Assembly: GCA_019234745.1 (NCBI GenBank)
Contig: JAFAKZ010000521.1
Location: 1-7,097, forward strand
Reading direction: 5' to 3'
Source of the DNA: Burkholderiales bacterium
GTDB taxonomy: Bacteria > Pseudomonadota > Gammaproteobacteria > Burkholderiales > Chitinimonadaceae
DNA length: 7,097 nt
Part shown: piece after piece, positions 5,303 through 7,097 of the stretch
Numbering within the stretch: the stretch's first letter is position 1
Layout of the letters: the number at the start of each line of letters is the position of its first letter
Made by a program: the position numbers and the translations under genes
The notes under the pieces: model-generated
Database searches by the model: none
Seen by the model: the letters and a program-made list of their open reading frames with translations, nothing else
What the model was told of the DNA's origin: nothing

Positions 5303-6565
5303 ATGAAGAAACCCTTCTACCGCGTGCTCTACGTCCAGGTGCTGATCGCCATTGTGGCAGGCGTCTTGCTCGGCCATTTCGATGCCGGCCATGCCGTCGC
5401 ATTCAAGCCTTTGGGCGACGGCTTCATCAAGCTGATCAAGATGGTGATCGCCCCCGTTATCTTCTGCACCGTCGTGACCGGTATCGCCGGCATGGACGAT
5501 ATGAAAAAGGTCGGTCGTGTGGGCGGCAAAGCGCTGATCTATTTCGAGGTCGTATCGACGGCCGCGCTGCTGATCGGCCTGCTTGTCTCCACCATCGTCC
5601 AGCCCGGCGCCGGCTTCAATGCCGACCTGAGCAAACTGGATCCGCACGCCGTAGCCGAGTTCACGTCCAAGGCCAAGGACATGGATACGGTAAAGTTCCT
5701 GATGAACATCATCCCCGACACCATGGTGGACGCCTTTGCCAAGGGTGACATCCTGCAGGTGCTGCTGGTGGCCATCCTGTTCGGCTTCGCGCTGTCGCAT
5801 ATCGGCGAAAAGGGCAAGCCGGTACTGAACTTGATCGAGCAGATTTCCCATGCGGTGTTCGGTGTCGTGAACATCGTGATGAAGGCCGCCCCGATCGGTG
5901 CCTTCGGCGCCATGGCCTTCACCATCGGCAAGTACGGCATCGCCTCGCTGATCCCCATGGCCAAGCTGATCGGCACCTTCTACCTCACCAGCGCGCTATT
6001 CGTGTTGATCGTGCTCGGCATCATCGCGCGTATTACGGGTTTCTCCATCATCCGCTTCCTGGCCTACATCAAGGAGGAACTGCTGATCGTGCTGGGTACC
6101 AGTTCATCCGAGAGCGCCCTGCCCAACCTGATGGCCAAGCTGGAGCGCCTGGGTTGCGGCAAGTCGGTGGTCGGCTTGGTCGTCCCCACGGGTTACTCGT
6201 TCAACCTGGACGGCACGAACATCTATATGACGATGGCCGTACTGTTTATCGCACAGGCTACCAATACGAACCTGAGCCTGGGGCAGGAGATAACCATCCT
6301 GGCCGTCGCCATGTTGACGTCCAAGGGTGCTTCCGGTATTACGGGCGCCGGCTTTATTACGCTGGCCTCAACGCTGGCCGTGATCAAGGGCCTGCCGGTG
6401 GAAGGCATGGCGCTGATCCTGGGCATAGACAAGTTCATGAGCGAATGCCGTGCGCTGACCAATATCATTGGCAACGGCGTGGCAACAGTCGTCGTGTCGC
6501 GCTGGGAAGGCGAACTGGATATGGCGAAGATGAACGCCGAGCTGAGCGGTAACGGCCGGGCATAA
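5303..6565 (+). CDS. dctA: C4-dicarboxylate transporter DctA (DAACS family)
   Basis: The 420-residue inner-membrane protein is full length for DctA (about 428 residues in E. coli). It imports succinate, fumarate, malate and related C4-dicarboxylates with cations under aerobic conditions. Family motifs appear in order: FKPLGDGFIKLIKMVIAPVIF (34-54), MKAAPIGAFGAMAFTIGKYG (193-212), the hairpin-1 serine motif GTSSSESALP (265-274), NLDGTNIYMT in TM7 (301-310), SKGASGITGAGF of hairpin 2 (340-351), and DKFMSECRALTNIIGN in TM8 (376-391) with D376, R383 and N387 for substrate binding. The start at 5303 is supported by AAGG at 5291-5294, 8 bases upstream. The gene is monocistronic, flanked by the long hairpin upstream and a strong terminator downstream. 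No two-component DctB/DctD- or DctS/DctR-type regulator is encoded in the window. Confidence 0.97.
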   Translation: MKKPFYRVLYVQVLIAIVAGVLLGHFDAGHAVAFKPLGDGFIKLIKMVIAPVIFCTVVTGIAGMDDMKKVGRVGGKALIYFEVVSTAALLIGLLVSTIVQPGAGFNADLSKLDPHAVAEFTSKAKDMDTVKFLMNIIPDTMVDAFAKGDILQVLLVAILFGFALSHIGEKGKPVLNLIEQISHAVFGVVNIVMKAAPIGAFGAMAFTIGKYGIASLIPMAKLIGTFYLTSALFVLIVLGIIARITGFSIIRFLAYIKEELLIVLGTSSSESALPNLMAKLERLGCGKSVVGLVVPTGYSFNLDGTNIYMTMAVLFIAQATNTNLSLGQEITILAVAMLTSKGASGITGAGFITLASTLAVIKGLPVEGMALILGIDKFMSECRALTNIIGNGVATVVVSRWEGELDMAKMNAELSGNGRA

Positions 6566-6571
6566 GTGTTG

Positions 6572-6601
6572 TACGAGGCAGGGGAGCGCCCCTGCCTCGT
6601 A
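6572..6601. terminator. Terminator-like hairpin between dctA and the convergent DUF1801 gene
   Basis: A perfect 13-bp stem (6572-6584 with 6589-6601, core CGAGGCAGGGG / CCCCTGCCTCG) closes a 4-nt AGCG loop, starting 6 bases after the dctA stop and ending 5 bases before the DUF1801 stop. Being symmetrical between convergent genes, it could serve both. The T-tract on the dctA side is short and interrupted, and there is none on the other side, so efficiency is uncertain. Confidence 0.75.
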
Positions 6602-6606
6602 TTGAA

Positions 6607-7014
6607 TTACTTCTTGGCAGCAGCCTTTGGCGCCTTGTTCAGGGCGACGGCTTCCCGAATCAGCGCCTTCAGCGCCTCCTCGTTCACCGCTTCCCCTTCA
6701 TGAACATCGATGGCGCGCCGGGTGTTCCCGTCAAGGCTGGAATTGAAAAGCTTGGCCGGGTCGGCCAGCGCCGCGCCCTTGGCGAACGTCATCTTCACCA
6801 CGCTCTTATAGGTTTCGCCAGTACAGATGATACCGTTGCGGGACCACACAGGCGTTCCACGCCACTTCCACTCTTCGACCACCTCGGGCTCAGCCTCTTT
6901 GATCAGGGCGCGAATACGGGCCAGCATCGCGCCGCGCCAGTCGCCCAGTACCGCGATGCGCGCGTCTATCAGGTCTGAGGCGAATTCAGTGCTTTCAGTC
7001 GGGTTCTTCGTCAT
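6607..7014 (-). CDS. DUF1801 (YdhG-like) family protein
   Basis: The 135-residue cytoplasmic protein shows the DUF1801 pattern in order: ARIRALIKEAEPEVVEEWKWRGTPVWSRNGIICT (32-65), YKSVVKMTFAKGAAL (69-83), DPAKLFNSSLDGNTRRAIDV (85-104) and ALIREAVALN (117-126). It ends in a Lys/Ala-rich tail (127-135) that could contact nucleic acid or simply be disordered. Members include the B. subtilis Fra iron chaperone and YdhG, but most have no known function and I cannot assign one here. The start at 7014 is supported by GAGGAA at 7021-7026. The remaining 83 bases to the right edge are its upstream region, where I find no convincing promoter. It is convergent with dctA, and the shared hairpin separates the two transcripts. 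Confidence 0.88.
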   Translation of the reverse strand: MTKNPTESTEFASDLIDARIAVLGDWRGAMLARIRALIKEAEPEVVEEWKWRGTPVWSRNGIICTGETYKSVVKMTFAKGAALADPAKLFNSSLDGNTRRAIDVHEGEAVNEEALKALIREAVALNKAPKAAAKK

Positions 7015-7097
7015 CTTGTTTCCTCGCTCCTAGGTCTTGGTTTTAGTCGTTCTCGCGTTGACCGTGATGGAGCTTAGACGTTCATATCACAGTTCGC

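Noticed and set aside
5159..5851. Long minus-strand open frame overlapping dctA
   Set aside because: Composition is that of a shadow frame of GC-rich coding sequence. dctA on the other strand has full family motifs.

Overview
The window is GC-rich, ordinary-looking proteobacterial chromosome, probably beta- or gammaproteobacterial. The basis is codon usage, the DctA sequence and the mix of small regulatory and metabolic units. I cannot name the genus. Six complete genes and one partial gene make up five short transcription units. I see no insertion sequence, phage, CRISPR, tRNA or rRNA.

Layout: (1) Positions 1-1835 hold a divergent pair. On the minus strand is the N-terminal part of a class III omega-aminotransferase (beta-alanine/omega-amino-acid:pyruvate type). 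On the plus strand is a MocR-type GntR regulator with a fused aminotransferase-like domain. The 165-bp gap between them carries repeated CTGTA-type boxes that look like the regulator's operators. (2) Positions 1861-3429 hold a compact ECF41 sigma-factor module: an ECF41 (SigJ-like) sigma factor with a C-terminal SnoaL-like domain, followed by a carboxymuconolactone-decarboxylase/AhpD-like protein. Each gene is preceded by a perfect TGTCACA-N16-CGTC sequence, the known ECF41 promoter signature. The module therefore appears autoregulated, with the CMD gene as its direct target. This is the best-supported regulatory inference in the window. (3) Positions 3608-4291 encode a small, single-membrane-span protein that I do not recognise. 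(4) Positions 4309-5010 (minus strand, convergent with the previous gene) encode a class I glutamine amidotransferase-like protein. (5) Positions 5303-6565 encode the C4-dicarboxylate transporter DctA. Upstream of it, 5174-5270 can fold into one long, nearly perfect hairpin whose role is unknown. dctA ends in a strong 13-bp hairpin shared with (6) a convergent DUF1801 gene at 6607-7014 (minus).

The gene families are all known. The points worth a second look are the two matching ECF41 promoters, the candidate MocR operators, the long hairpin before dctA, and the unrecognised membrane protein. I found no clear evidence of a wholly new multi-gene system.
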